From NCBI GenBank assembly GCA_029960045.1, contig JASCOV010000003.1, positions 62,001 through 126,000 on the forward strand: a stretch of 64,000 nucleotides of DNA. The letters are read 5' to 3'. The notes under the pieces are model-generated. The model saw nothing but the letters and a program-made list of their open reading frames with translations, made no database searches and had not been told where the DNA came from. Of the stretch, positions 31,344 to 41,186 are shown piece after piece. A program made the translations under genes and the position numbers. The DNA is from Flavobacteriaceae bacterium PS02293. Its GTDB lineage: Bacteria; Bacteroidota; Bacteroidia; Flavobacteriales; Weeksellaceae. How positions within the stretch are numbered: position 1 is the stretch's first letter; each line of letters opens with the position of its first letter.

Positions 31344-33878
31344 TTATAATGGTTGATTCATCAAGAAATGTTGTTGCCATCCTGAAGGCTCTGAACTTCC
31401 TAAAGTTTTGTCAAATCCATAAGCAAAGTCAAATCCAATCAATCCGAATGCTGACATCGATACTCTGATACCAAGACCTGCTGATCTTTTCAACTTAAAT
31501 GGATTATAAGTTCCGTAACTGTTCCAAGCATTTCCAGCCTCCACAAAAGTAAGAACGAAAATTTTCGCTGTTTGGTTCATAGAAATTGGATATCTAAGTT
31601 CAGCTGCAAATCTGTTATAAATTGTTGCACCTCCATAAGGCGTAATATCATAAGTGGATGATGAACTGAAACCTGTAGAAGAAGCATTTTCATAACCTCT
31701 CAAAGGCACTAATTCTCTACCATCATATCTACCGTTGAACAATCCAACACCTCCTACATAATATCTTTCAAATGGTGGTGGACCTAATTCTTTACTATAT
31801 CCGTTCAGGAATCCCATTTCTCCAGTTGTTCTAAGAACCAATTTCCCGATAACCTCGTTATAGAAATCAGCTTTCAACTTAACTTTATAGAATTCCATCC
31901 ATTTGTACTTGTCCAAAGTACTCATTGTAGAATAATCTTTGTTGCTAAACCAAGAATATGGTGGTGTAAACTTCAAAGTTGCTTCTATATTAGAACCATA
32001 AGTTGGGAACACTGGATCCAATCCGGCAGAACTTCTACTCAAACCAAGATTGAAACTGAATGATTTTGTACTACCATTATATTCCAAAGCTTCTCCAAAA
32101 TAGAATGGATAATTGCTGAAATCATAACTTTGATACTGAATCCCCGTGTAAAGAGAGAAATAATCATCCGGCCATTTCAATAATCTTGTCAAACCTACAC
32201 TTGCAGAGAAAATATTCATTTTCTGATCGCCTGTTGATAGAGAATAATTCACATTGGAATAATTCAACCCAACACTAAGTGCGGTTGGTCTGGTTCCAAA
32301 AACCCAAGGTTCTGTAAACGAGATTCCATAATTGGTAAAATATTGTCCGGCCTGTGCCTGAAGTGATAATGTTTGTCCATCACCTTGAGGAACCGGTTTG
32401 AAGTCTTTTAATTTTAAGAAGTTTCTCAATGAGAAATTGTTAAATGTCAAACCAAGAGTTCCAATGAAAGACCCACCCCCGTAACCAGCTTGTAACTGTA
32501 CCTGAGAAGAACCTTTTTCTACAAGCGTCCAGTGCATATTAACTGTGTTATCCTGTGGATTTGGTTTTACATCTGTTCCAATCTGTTGTGGATCGAAGAA
32601 CTGCATTCCAGCCAATTCGAAGTATGTTCTCTTGATATCTGTTTTTGCAAACAAAGCGCCCGGTTTTGTTCTAAGCGCTCTTAGAATTACGTGATCGTGA
32701 GTGGTAACGTTACCAGACCAAGTTACACGATTCCAAGTTGCTTTTTCGCCTTCGCTAATTCTGATTTCCAGATTGATAGAATCTCCTTTTACAGATTTTT
32801 CTATCGGAGTTACATTAGAGAAAAGGAATCCATTGTTCATATAAATGGATTTGATGTCAGAATCATCTTCTTTACCACCATCATCTCCAACTTTTTTGTT
32901 GAATCCGACAGCATCATAGATATCTCCCGTTTTGTAGCCTAAAACTCTCTGCAAAAACTCAGTTGTAAAAGTTGTATTACCAATGAAGTTGATATCTCCG
33001 ATGTAATATTTTTTACCTTCATTAAGTTTTACATTAATGTTATAACCTTTCTTATCTCTAGTAACAGAATCAGAAATAATAGTCGCATCACGGAAACCTA
33101 ATGAGTTATAATAACTGATCAAATTCTTCTTGTCCTCATCATATTTGTCTTGTACAAACTTAGACGATTTCATAATACCAAGAAGGAATCTTTTCTGCTT
33201 CGTTTCTTTAAAACCTTTATTTCTTAGTTTTCTGTCGGAGATGCTGGTATTGCCATCAAAATTAATTTTATCAATTTTAACTTTTTTACCTTTTGCTACT
33301 TCTATCGTCCAGTCAACCAAATTGGCATCACCAGCATTTGCTTTTTCCTGAATAGAAATCTTAGCATCCGCAAATCCTTTTGCAATATATTCCTGAGGAA
33401 TTTTGTTTTGCAAATTGGAAACTAGATTGTTATTAATTTTTGTACCAGGTTTCAAATTGTTTTCCTTGATGAGTTTTTCATTCTTGGATTTTCCAATTCC
33501 TTTACCTGTAAATTTAACTTCTCCTAATTCCTTAAGGTCTTGTAACGAAAATTGCAGGACAACATTCTGTCCTTCAACATCCTGAATATAGACCTCAACC
33601 TTAGAAAAAGATTGGGTTTCCCAAAGTTTCTTGATAGCATTGCTAACTCGTTGCCCGGGAATTTCTAACTTCTCTCCTTTCACAAGACCTGTAAAACGCA
33701 AAATCTGAGCTGGCGTGTATCTTTTGACACCGTCTACAACGATATCTTTCAGAACATAATCTTGATTTTGGTTTGGTGCAAGTTCTGTATTTTCTGCATT
33801 GTTACCCTGTGGAACAACTTGTGCGTGGAAATACGCCGAAGCTGTTAACAAAATAATGGGTATAATTCTTAATCTCAT
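31344..33878 (-). CDS. bamA: outer-membrane protein assembly factor BamA
   Basis: Central beta-barrel insertase of the outer membrane. The 844-residue protein has a signal peptide (to about 20), five POTRA domains (about 45-440; e.g. VKRYTPAQILRFTGLVKGEK and YYIGDINFIGNTTFTTEFL) and a 16-strand Bac_surface_Ag barrel to the C-terminus. The barrel includes YVGGVGLFNGRYDGRELVPLRGYENA, matching the VRGF/Y loop-6 motif as PLRGYE. Surrounding genes for Skp and UppS are the usual Bacteroidota neighbours. Confidence 0.96.
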   Translation of the reverse strand: MRLRIIPIILLTASAYFHAQVVPQGNNAENTELAPNQNQDYVLKDIVVDGVKRYTPAQILRFTGLVKGEKLEIPGQRVSNAIKKLWETQSFSKVEVYIQDVEGQNVVLQFSLQDLKELGEVKFTGKGIGKSKNEKLIKENNLKPGTKINNNLVSNLQNKIPQEYIAKGFADAKISIQEKANAGDANLVDWTIEVAKGKKVKIDKINFDGNTSISDRKLRNKGFKETKQKRFLLGIMKSSKFVQDKYDEDKKNLISYYNSLGFRDATIISDSVTRDKKGYNINVKLNEGKKYYIGDINFIGNTTFTTEFLQRVLGYKTGDIYDAVGFNKKVGDDGGKEDDSDIKSIYMNNGFLFSNVTPIEKSVKGDSINLEIRISEGEKATWNRVTWSGNVTTHDHVILRALRTKPGALFAKTDIKRTYFELAGMQFFDPQQIGTDVKPNPQDNTVNMHWTLVEKGSSQVQLQAGYGGGSFIGTLGLTFNNFSLRNFLKLKDFKPVPQGDGQTLSLQAQAGQYFTNYGISFTEPWVFGTRPTALSVGLNYSNVNYSLSTGDQKMNIFSASVGLTRLLKWPDDYFSLYTGIQYQSYDFSNYPFYFGEALEYNGSTKSFSFNLGLSRSSAGLDPVFPTYGSNIEATLKFTPPYSWFSNKDYSTMSTLDKYKWMEFYKVKLKADFYNEVIGKLVLRTTGEMGFLNGYSKELGPPPFERYYVGGVGLFNGRYDGRELVPLRGYENASSTGFSSSSTYDITPYGGATIYNRFAAELRYPISMNQTAKIFVLTFVEAGNAWNSYGTYNPFKLKRSAGLGIRVSMSAFGLIGFDFAYGFDKTLGSSEPSGWQQHFLMNQPL

Positions 33879-33910
33879 TCTTATTGAAGTTGTTCTCTTT
33901 TCTAAATATA

Positions 33911-34663
33911 TTATGAAAGAAGCTGCTCGCTTGTCTTTCCGTATCTTCTTTCTTTATTTTGATAATCTAAAATGCATTGGAAAAACGTATCCTTTGTAAA
34001 ATCTGGCCAAAGTACGTCTAAAAACTGTAACTCAGCATAAGCAATCTGCCAAAGTAAAAAATTACTGATTCTTACTTCTCCACTGGTTCTTATCATAAGA
34101 TCTACCTGTGGAAAATCTTTGGTATAAAGATGATCTTCAAAATATTTTTCATCAATCTCATCTGCATTTATCTTTCCTTCTTTTACTTCCTGGCTGATTT
34201 CTTTTACAGCTTTCAATATTTCTTTTTGAGAGCCATAATTAAGCGCAAGAATTAGATTTCCGCCTTTATTATCTTTTGTAAGTTCTATTACATTCAGCAA
34301 TTGATCTCTTACCAATTCTGGTAATTGAGAAACATCACCTACAACGTGCATTCTCAATCCTTTGGAAAATATCTCTTCTGCTTCAAGCAACAATGTTTCT
34401 GAAAGAAGATTCATCAGCGTATCTACTTCTTCTTTTGGTCTGTTCCAATTTTCTGAGGAAAAGGTGTAAAGTGTAAGATAAGGGACATGAATTTCGTTAC
34501 AAGCATTAATGACATTACGAACTGCGGTAATAGCATTTCTGTGTCCAAAGGTTCTTTCTTCTCCTCTGGATTTCGCCCATCTCCCATTGCCATCCATTAT
34601 AACAGCAACATGCTGAGGCAACTTGTCCTTATCAATAAGTTTCTTTAAGTCGTCCATAACCAT
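33911..34663 (-). CDS. uppS: undecaprenyl-diphosphate synthase (isoprenyl transferase)
   Basis: Makes the C55 lipid carrier for peptidoglycan and surface glycans by cis-condensing isopentenyl diphosphate. The 250-residue cytoplasmic enzyme has VAVIMDGNGRWAKSRG (catalytic Asp, about 21-37), FGHRNA, LTLYTFSSENWNRP and RTSGEVRISNFLLWQIAYAEL. The ATG at 34663 overlaps the stop of the upstream gene by one base; ATG at 34657 is an alternative. bamA follows after 32 bp. Confidence 0.96.
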   Translation of the reverse strand: MVMDDLKKLIDKDKLPQHVAVIMDGNGRWAKSRGEERTFGHRNAITAVRNVINACNEIHVPYLTLYTFSSENWNRPKEEVDTLMNLLSETLLLEAEEIFSKGLRMHVVGDVSQLPELVRDQLLNVIELTKDNKGGNLILALNYGSQKEILKAVKEISQEVKEGKINADEIDEKYFEDHLYTKDFPQVDLMIRTSGEVRISNFLLWQIAYAELQFLDVLWPDFTKDTFFQCILDYQNKERRYGKTSEQLLS

Positions 34664-35460
34664 TATTTACAATAACAAGGTGGTCTTCCAAAAGAATAAG
34701 ACAGAATAAGTGAAGCAGAATTAACCCAATCTTTTGAATTTGGGTTACCTATATTTCTTTGTTGGATAAATCCTTGCACAATTGCAGCCGTATTTTCATC
34801 ATTAAGACTGGTTTTTTTCACAGTAACATCTTTTTCCTCCAACAAACTATAATCAACTTTATCTGAGAAGGTAGGACGGAACATAAACTCACCCGACAAT
34901 GCCCAGTTGTAATTAAATTTATATTTAAGACCAATACCAAATGGCACACCCATTGTAAAAGTTTTCTCCTGTTTGTAATTGACTTGAACGTTAGTCGCAG
35001 AAGCTATTGTAAGCTCTGGTTTAGAAGCATTCATATATAAACCAGAAAGACCTCCAAAAATATAGGGGCTCAACATACTCACCTGCTCGTCATTTACCGG
35101 CAAGAAATTATATTCGAAAAGCAAGTCAGCTGAAAGTATGGAGTTTGTCCCATGCAGCTGTCTCATTCTCCTGTAATTTTCTTTTGCATAACGATCATCA
35201 AACTGGATGTTACTAAATCCTAAGTTAAGTCTTACAGTTTGATAAGGATTAAAATTCATTCTATAGAGCAAACCTCCATAGAAAGGCAAACCGTTTTCTG
35301 AAACACCACCAATTGGTTTCTGAAGGATATAATTTGTTTTACCAATATCACCAACAAGATTGCTCATACCCAATTGCACTCCAATCTCATGCCTTTGCGC
35401 ATTGGCAAAACTGAGAAAACAAAATATCACGATAAAGGTATAAGTTAGTTGTTTCTTCAT
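34663..35460 (-). CDS. DUF6089-type outer-membrane beta-barrel protein
   Basis: With the start at ATG 35460 the protein has 265 residues and a clean signal (MKKQLTYTFIVIFCFLSFANAQ). The rest is beta-barrel-like: HEIGVQLGMSNLVGDIGKTNY, PFYGGLLYRMNFNPYQTVRLNLGFSNI, and a final LSYSFGRPPCYCK. Proteins of this kind stand before uppS and bamA in many Flavobacteriia and are presumed outer-membrane components. It is first gene of the block with a consensus -7 element 41 bp upstream. Confidence 0.8.
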   Translation of the reverse strand: MKKQLTYTFIVIFCFLSFANAQRHEIGVQLGMSNLVGDIGKTNYILQKPIGGVSENGLPFYGGLLYRMNFNPYQTVRLNLGFSNIQFDDRYAKENYRRMRQLHGTNSILSADLLFEYNFLPVNDEQVSMLSPYIFGGLSGLYMNASKPELTIASATNVQVNYKQEKTFTMGVPFGIGLKYKFNYNWALSGEFMFRPTFSDKVDYSLLEEKDVTVKKTSLNDENTAAIVQGFIQQRNIGNPNSKDWVNSASLILSYSFGRPPCYCK

Positions 35461-35500
35461 TTTCAATATACTGGGGCGTCTTTTATTTAAAAATTTGGTG

Positions 35501-35508
35501 CAAATATA
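35501..35508 (-). promoter_or_regulatory. -7 element of the DUF6089-uppS-bamA operon
   Basis: Perfect TATATTTG on the minus strand, 41 bp before the start codon. A -33 element is not clear. Confidence 0.5.
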
Positions 35509-35610
35509 AAACATTTTTAGTTTAAGGAACTTCTTAATGTTAAGTTAAATAAGGTCAAAAAAATATAATTTATTGTTATAAAAACGAACATATTGTCAAA
35601 ATATTCTATA

Positions 35611-35638
35611 AAAAAAACAAAAGCCTTTATTAAGGCTT
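35611..35638 (-). terminator. terminator of the polysaccharide operon
   Basis: Stem AAGCCTT (35621-35627) and AAGGCTT (35632-35638), then a T-rich tail on the minus strand. It abuts the BY-kinase stop codon. Confidence 0.7.
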
Positions 35639-38149
35639 CTATTTTCTATTAAAAAATATTTTCAGCTTGTTTCTAATTTTAATGATCGTAGGTTCTTTAT
35701 AATTTTTGTCTTCGTCAAAATAACCGTAGCCGTATCCATAGCCGTATCCATAACCATAGCCGTACCCATAGCCGTATCCATAACCTTGCTTAACAACAAA
35801 ATCATTATAAACCAGACCTAAATTTGAAATTTCTTTATTAAAGTATTTTTCACTGATCATTCTCAACATATGCTTTTCTGTATATTCGTGACGAACTACA
35901 TAAATAGTGGTGTCGGCTTTTTTGATCAGCTCAAATGAATCAGCAACCAAGCCTACAGGTGGTGAATCTATAATGACATACTCGTAGATTTCCTTTAATC
36001 TTTCTATAAATCTCATATTATGATCACTCATCAATAGTTCTGATGGATTTGGAGGAATTGGGCCCGACGTAATTACATCCAACCCTGAAATGCTGGTATG
36101 GTTGATAATATCCTCTAATTGTACCTGGCCTGTAAGATAATTAGATATTCCGTTTTTATTATTGATTTTAAAATCCCCAAAAATTTTCGGTTTTCTAAGA
36201 TCCATACCTAACAGTACAGCTTTTTTCCCACTCAATCCCAAAACTGAGGCTATATTAATGGAAACATATGTCTTACCTTCTCCACTGATAGAGGATGTAA
36301 CAAGAATAACTTTACTTTTCTGCTCTTCATCAAAAAGAAATCTCAGATTAGCTCTAATAGCTCTAAACGCTTCTGATATAGATGATTTGGGTTCTTCCAA
36401 AACAGTTAGGTTACTATCATAATTGTTATGGCCAATAACGCCCAATAGTGGAATTTTTGTAGCAGACAGCAATTCTTTAAGATTTCTGATCTTGTTGTCT
36501 AACAACTCTCCCAAAATTAAAAATAGAAGAGGGATAAGCAGTAAGCCTCCAATAATTTGAATTTTGGTGGCATTCACATCTGGAGCAATAGGACCTTGCC
36601 CAAGGTTTTTTGCCTTGTCTATTACACTCAGATTACTCTGATTGGTTGCGACTCTCATTTGAGATTTTGCCTGTTCAGAAAGCAACGTATTATAAGTACT
36701 TTCTATGATATCATATCCTCTTTGTGCATCCAGAAACAAACGTTGTTTTTCCGGCAGAGTTACCAATTCCTGTTCAATCTTAGCTATACCGGCATTCAAG
36801 TCGGATAGTTTATTATAATAACCTTGAAAATATTTTTTGAGTCCGTCTTGTGAGGTATATTTAGCTTCGTTTATCAATCGGTTTATTTCACGCATTGGCT
36901 CTGAGTTTGGCGTATAAATCTGTGCCAATTCTCTTCGTTTTGCGTATAATTGTTTTAATTCTGATACAGATGCGTTGAAGGTTCCATCTTCTATTCCTGC
37001 TAAATTTAAACTTATAATTTTTTCAATATTATTGGTTCCAACAGAATTCCTAATTTCACTTAATGAATTAATTTTCATCGTCAATTCTGCTTTCTGAGAC
37101 TCTAAATCTGTAAGTTTTTGCAAAGTTTTAGAATCGATATTTGCCATATCGAAAAGACGGTTATTGATTTTCAAATTATTAAGCACAATAGCGCTAGAAT
37201 CTAATTTTTTTCTTACTGTTGTAATATTACCATTAAGATATTCTACAGTATTTTGATCTACAGTATTCTGATCCAACAATCTTTTTTTGATCAGTTCTTC
37301 CACAGATTTATTAAGAAAATTAACTGTACTATTAAGGTTATAACCTGTTTTGTTAATAACCATAATAGACGTAAGCTCTTTATCAAAATTAACAGAAAGA
37401 CTTCCTATAAGAGAATTAACAGCCTCATTTACAGGAACAAAATTAACAATAACATTATCCAAACCCAAATTAGCTGGTGTTGGATTTTTAATCAATCGAA
37501 ATCTGAGATTAGGTGTTTCATACCATTCATTTACCTTCAAAATTTTATTTTTAGGTCTGGGATATGATTTGATTGCTTCGTAAGATTCTGTGTCGTAATT
37601 GTAAAGGTTATTTGATTGCCCTTCTTCTGGTAGAATAACTTCATAATCATTATTACCTCTCGGGATAATATTGATAGGGTAATTGACTTGCTGGAGATGA
37701 GTGTAATCAATGTCAACAAAAAAAGGGCTATCTTCTTGGTCAAGATAGGTTGTTTTGATAAGCCCCTTAGTTGTATAACTAGTATTGAGTTTTAATTTTT
37801 TTACCAGATATTCATTATGACTCCTGGATAATAGTATTTTTTTAAGATAAACACCATCTTGGTTACCTCCTTGACCCCAAATAAAATTAATAGATTGATT
37901 GGGCGTGAAATAACTGGCAGTACTATTAGATATACTTAACGACAGGTTAGATTGATAGATTCTTTGCGCATAATACTTACTGTAAACATATGATATACAA
38001 TAACCTAAAAACCCCAAAATAACAAACCAATACCAATTACGAATAATTCTCTGCACAAAATGAGCAGGATCAAACAAATTGAATGAACCCATTTTTTCAG
38101 CGACTTGAGCTGTGTCTTGCGTACTTTTTCCGTTTTTATCAGGAATCAT
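35639..38149 (-). CDS. polysaccharide co-polymerase with bacterial tyrosine kinase domain
   Basis: An 836-residue Wzc-type protein that controls chain length and export of surface polysaccharide. An N-terminal membrane helix (about 35-55) and Wzz domain precede a long periplasmic coiled-coil region (about 290-520) and a second helix (IIGGLLLIPLLFLILGELL). The cytoplasmic BY-kinase domain has Walker A SSISGEGKTYVS, Walker A' KKAVLLGMDLRKPK and Walker B YVIIDSPP. The C-terminus carries an unusual (Gly-Tyr)11 tract, the position where these kinases have their autophosphorylated tyrosine cluster. It is last gene of the operon. Confidence 0.92.
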   Translation of the reverse strand: MIPDKNGKSTQDTAQVAEKMGSFNLFDPAHFVQRIIRNWYWFVILGFLGYCISYVYSKYYAQRIYQSNLSLSISNSTASYFTPNQSINFIWGQGGNQDGVYLKKILLSRSHNEYLVKKLKLNTSYTTKGLIKTTYLDQEDSPFFVDIDYTHLQQVNYPINIIPRGNNDYEVILPEEGQSNNLYNYDTESYEAIKSYPRPKNKILKVNEWYETPNLRFRLIKNPTPANLGLDNVIVNFVPVNEAVNSLIGSLSVNFDKELTSIMVINKTGYNLNSTVNFLNKSVEELIKKRLLDQNTVDQNTVEYLNGNITTVRKKLDSSAIVLNNLKINNRLFDMANIDSKTLQKLTDLESQKAELTMKINSLSEIRNSVGTNNIEKIISLNLAGIEDGTFNASVSELKQLYAKRRELAQIYTPNSEPMREINRLINEAKYTSQDGLKKYFQGYYNKLSDLNAGIAKIEQELVTLPEKQRLFLDAQRGYDIIESTYNTLLSEQAKSQMRVATNQSNLSVIDKAKNLGQGPIAPDVNATKIQIIGGLLLIPLLFLILGELLDNKIRNLKELLSATKIPLLGVIGHNNYDSNLTVLEEPKSSISEAFRAIRANLRFLFDEEQKSKVILVTSSISGEGKTYVSINIASVLGLSGKKAVLLGMDLRKPKIFGDFKINNKNGISNYLTGQVQLEDIINHTSISGLDVITSGPIPPNPSELLMSDHNMRFIERLKEIYEYVIIDSPPVGLVADSFELIKKADTTIYVVRHEYTEKHMLRMISEKYFNKEISNLGLVYNDFVVKQGYGYGYGYGYGYGYGYGYGYGYFDEDKNYKEPTIIKIRNKLKIFFNRK
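35720..35785 (-). repeat. in-frame 6/12-bp tandem repeat coding (Gly-Tyr)11
   Basis: Eleven GGN-TAY codon pairs in a row inside the BY-kinase gene, with a partial 12-bp period (GGATACGGCTAT type). All repeat units keep the frame. Slippage here would change the number of tyrosines in steps. Confidence 0.9.
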
Positions 38150-38151
38150 AA

Positions 38152-39012
38152 TTATAATCTAGTAATAATTAAGTAAATAGACATCACCGTTGTAATCAAT
38201 GAAACTCCTGTTGTCAAAGACTGGATAGGCTCTTTCCCAAATCCATTAATGCTTTTACCATTCGTATTCAGATAGATAATATCTCCGTTTTGCAGCCAAT
38301 AATAAGGCGAATTCATGGCATCTTCCCTTGTCAGATCCAGTTTTGCCGTTTTAATACCTTCGGGGTATTTTCTGTGAATAGTTATACTTTTTCGATCTAC
38401 TGTGCGATTTAGACCTCCATTCATTGCAAGTGCCTGCATAATGTTGAGCTGCGTAACATAAGCTGTTTTTTCGCCCGTCATTCCTGTACTTTCGATATCT
38501 CCCAATATGTAATACCTAATCCCATCCAAATTAAGTCTAACTTCTGATTTCCCTTGTAGAAAATTCTCATTGACACGCGTTTGTATCTCTTTGGTCATAT
38601 CTTCAACAGTCCGTCCTTCTGCTTTGATATATCCAATACCAAAAATATTAACTTCTCCATTGTTATCCACTTTCAATCCGTTAAAATAAAATGTAGCGTT
38701 TCCTCCTACTCCTCCGGTACCAGCCTGTCCTCCATTTGCTGTTTGTTGTGAGGTTGAGCTACCACCTGCCAATGTATTAAGAGATGAATAAAATTGTGCA
38801 GCATCTCCCTTAGGCGTAGTCACTACATTAAGAGTAAGTATATCCCCTTTTGTAATCCTGTATTCTGGCACATTGTAAGGTACCAAGCCCTCCTCATTGA
38901 TTGTAAGACTCTCACTGGGTTGTAAGTAACGAACATCTTTTTTCGTCACACAAGAAGACACACTAATTAAAATAAGCAGTAAAATTATGTTAAATAAATA
39001 ACGGTTTTTCAT
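38152..39012 (-). CDS. Wza-like polysaccharide export lipoprotein
   Basis: A 286-residue outer-membrane lipoprotein with signal ending in SVSSC. It has the Poly_export (PES) domain opening YRITKGDILTLNVVTTP, a Gly/Ala/Gln-rich insert (about 85-110), SLBB-type region with FGIGYIKAEGRTVEDMTKEIQ and LGDIESTGMTGEKTAYVTQLNIMQAL, and a C-terminal hydrophobic helix (SLITTVMSIYLIITRL). The ATG at 39012 was chosen over an upstream TTG because it gives the signal start. It stands 2 bp before the BY-kinase gene, its usual partner. Confidence 0.92.
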   Translation of the reverse strand: MKNRYLFNIILLLILISVSSCVTKKDVRYLQPSESLTINEEGLVPYNVPEYRITKGDILTLNVVTTPKGDAAQFYSSLNTLAGGSSTSQQTANGGQAGTGGVGGNATFYFNGLKVDNNGEVNIFGIGYIKAEGRTVEDMTKEIQTRVNENFLQGKSEVRLNLDGIRYYILGDIESTGMTGEKTAYVTQLNIMQALAMNGGLNRTVDRKSITIHRKYPEGIKTAKLDLTREDAMNSPYYWLQNGDIIYLNTNGKSINGFGKEPIQSLTTGVSLITTVMSIYLIITRL

Positions 39013-39043
39013 CAATGTTTTTTTTTGCAAAAATATAACAATT

Positions 39044-40150
39044 TTAATCTTTTTTGAATCTCATTAAAAATATTGGCAAATAAGCACCTAAAAAGCCCAA
39101 TATCAAGATCATAACTAATAATTGATTAATATCAAAATGTCTGAAAAAATAAGTCACTGCAATAATTAATAAATAATAAGCTATTATATAAGCTGTTGAC
39201 CGTTTATGAGTCAATCCGAGATTAAGTAACTTGTGATGAATGTGATTTTTGTCTGGTGACAGTACTGATTTTTTATGATAAATTCTAGTAATAATAACGG
39301 TAAGAGTATCTATAATTGGCAAAATCAAAATGGCGACAGCAATTACAGGAGCGGACTGTAAATGGTAGAAAACCTCATCTTTTTTTTCAATGAAAATATC
39401 AATAAAAGAAATCCCTGTAAAAGCTAGCAAAAATCCTAATATCATTGAACCAGTATCACCCATAAAGATTTTCGTACTTCTTTTATTGGATAAATTATAG
39501 ATTAAAAAACCTAAAGAAGCTGCTATGAGAATAGCACAGAGAATAACCAGTGGATCATTATGATTTCCCAATCTGAAAAAACTAATCCCAAACAAAGCAC
39601 TTGTAATAACAGTATAACTACCAGCAAGACCATCAATCCCGTCAATCAGATTAAAGGCATTAATCAGAATAATGAAAGTAAGGATGCTAAATAAAATGCT
39701 TACATAATAGTTGATCTCATAAACTCCAAACAAACCAAAAATACTTCTAATACGAACATCCGAACCAATCACCAACAAGGCAGAAACTAATATCTGAGCC
39801 AATAATTTTTTGTAGGCCCTAAGAACCATAATATCATCCATCACTCCAACAAAAAACAAAATAATGAAAGATGCAAATAAGAATTTGTACCGATCAAATA
39901 GCTCGTAAGCAAAAATAGGTGCGCAAACACCTAACGAAAAAAATATGGCTATACCACCTAAATTAGGAATCTTTCTGAGATGTGAACTTCTGGCTCCAGG
40001 TTCATCCATCAAGTTTTTTCTTCTGGAAATCTTTATAATTGTAGGTATTGCTACGTACGTGATGACAAAAGAAAATACAAAGCCTAGCAAGAGCTTAAAA
40101 TAAAAAAAAGAGATTCCGGTGCTTTCTATAAAAGTTTCGAAATTATTCAT
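39044..40150 (-). CDS. WecA/MraY-like glycosyl-1-phosphate transferase
   Basis: Transfers a sugar-1-phosphate, probably GlcNAc-1-P, to undecaprenyl phosphate to start polysaccharide synthesis on the inner membrane. The 368-residue protein has about eleven helices and the family motifs LMDEPGARSSHLRKIPNLGG (about 51-70), the Mg-binding NAFNLIDGIDGLAGS, KIFMGDTGSM and the cytoplasmic His motif SPDKNHIHHKLL. Membership in the WecA/TagO branch is clear; the sugar is inferred. Confidence 0.92.
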   Translation of the reverse strand: MNNFETFIESTGISFFYFKLLLGFVFSFVITYVAIPTIIKISRRKNLMDEPGARSSHLRKIPNLGGIAIFFSLGVCAPIFAYELFDRYKFLFASFIILFFVGVMDDIMVLRAYKKLLAQILVSALLVIGSDVRIRSIFGLFGVYEINYYVSILFSILTFIILINAFNLIDGIDGLAGSYTVITSALFGISFFRLGNHNDPLVILCAILIAASLGFLIYNLSNKRSTKIFMGDTGSMILGFLLAFTGISFIDIFIEKKDEVFYHLQSAPVIAVAILILPIIDTLTVIITRIYHKKSVLSPDKNHIHHKLLNLGLTHKRSTAYIIAYYLLIIAVTYFFRHFDINQLLVMILILGFLGAYLPIFLMRFKKD

Positions 40151-40172
40151 CCAGTGTTTTTGACTTACATTA

Positions 40173-41183
40173 TTATTTTACTGTCAACATTCTGACAATC
40201 TTCCTAAATCTAAATAGACTTAGAATGTAATAAATTTTTTTTCTCAAAGGCAAAGATAATAGATAATTCTTACCAAACCGCTTATATTGCAATATATCTT
40301 TAGTTGTTAGGCGATTAGTTTTTACAAAATCATCCAATAATTGTGACATTTTGTAAAAATCTTCTTCTTTTTTTACGAAAGCCAAATAGGCAAGAAATGT
40401 ATAAATCCCTTCAAGAATAAGGAAGTTTTTCAAAGCTTTTTTCTGATCATAAAATCTGCTTTTTTGGAATGACTTCTCCACAGTTGCCACAGCATTCAAA
40501 ATATCAAGACCTTTCAAAGTATGACTTTTGCTGATAGAATCCTGTCTTTCAAGATATTGATAATGGTAATTTGGCGTAAAAACCAGAATATTACAATCAA
40601 GCAAAAGTTGTGGAATCAATTCGATATCTTCAAAATGAATTCCTTTTTTGAATCTTTTCTCATGAAATAAATCTCTTCGAAAAAGCTTATTACACGCAAA
40701 ATAAGAGATATCAGAAAAAACCGAAAGATGATTTTCTAGAACGATTCTTTCTGGAAAACCAGGAAGCTGAGTCAATTTTTGAGTCACATTTCCTTCTTCA
40801 TCAACTTTCTGAAGATTACAGATTGCCATATCCGCATTATGTTTTTCTGCAAGATTGTACATTTCTTCAAACATTGTTTTAGAAATATAATCATCACTAT
40901 CTACAAAACCAAGATATTGTCCTTTTGCCTTATCTATCCCGAAATTTCTCGCATCGCTTAGTCCTCCATTTTCTTTTATAAATCCTGATATTTTGTCAGG
41001 ATATTTTTGTAGAAAAACGTCTATAATTTGTTGTGAATTATCTTTGCTCCCATCATTTACAACCAAAATTTCAATTTCTTCCAAAGTTTGATTGACTAAT
41101 GATAACAGGCATTTTTCCAGATATAATTCTACATTATAAACCGGAACGATAACAGAAACTTTGATATCGGAATTAAAGCTCAT
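40173..41183 (-). CDS. glycosyltransferase family 2
   Basis: A 336-residue GT-A enzyme. The N-terminal catalytic domain begins VSVIVPVYNVELYLEKCLLSLVNQ, with the UDP-binding VVNDGSKDNS and the metal DxD in LGFVDSDDYISK. The C-terminal 100 residues are helical. It adds a sugar of unknown identity to the repeat unit. It sits between the arginase-like gene (3 bp gap) and the WecA-like gene (22 bp). Confidence 0.9.
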   Translation of the reverse strand: MSFNSDIKVSVIVPVYNVELYLEKCLLSLVNQTLEEIEILVVNDGSKDNSQQIIDVFLQKYPDKISGFIKENGGLSDARNFGIDKAKGQYLGFVDSDDYISKTMFEEMYNLAEKHNADMAICNLQKVDEEGNVTQKLTQLPGFPERIVLENHLSVFSDISYFACNKLFRRDLFHEKRFKKGIHFEDIELIPQLLLDCNILVFTPNYHYQYLERQDSISKSHTLKGLDILNAVATVEKSFQKSRFYDQKKALKNFLILEGIYTFLAYLAFVKKEEDFYKMSQLLDDFVKTNRLTTKDILQYKRFGKNYLLSLPLRKKIYYILSLFRFRKIVRMLTVK

Positions 41184-41186
41184 ATT

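Noticed and set aside
35720..35785. Short tandem repeat as a CRISPR-like array
   Set aside because: It is in frame, codes Gly-Tyr pairs and has no spacers. No CRISPR array was found in the window.
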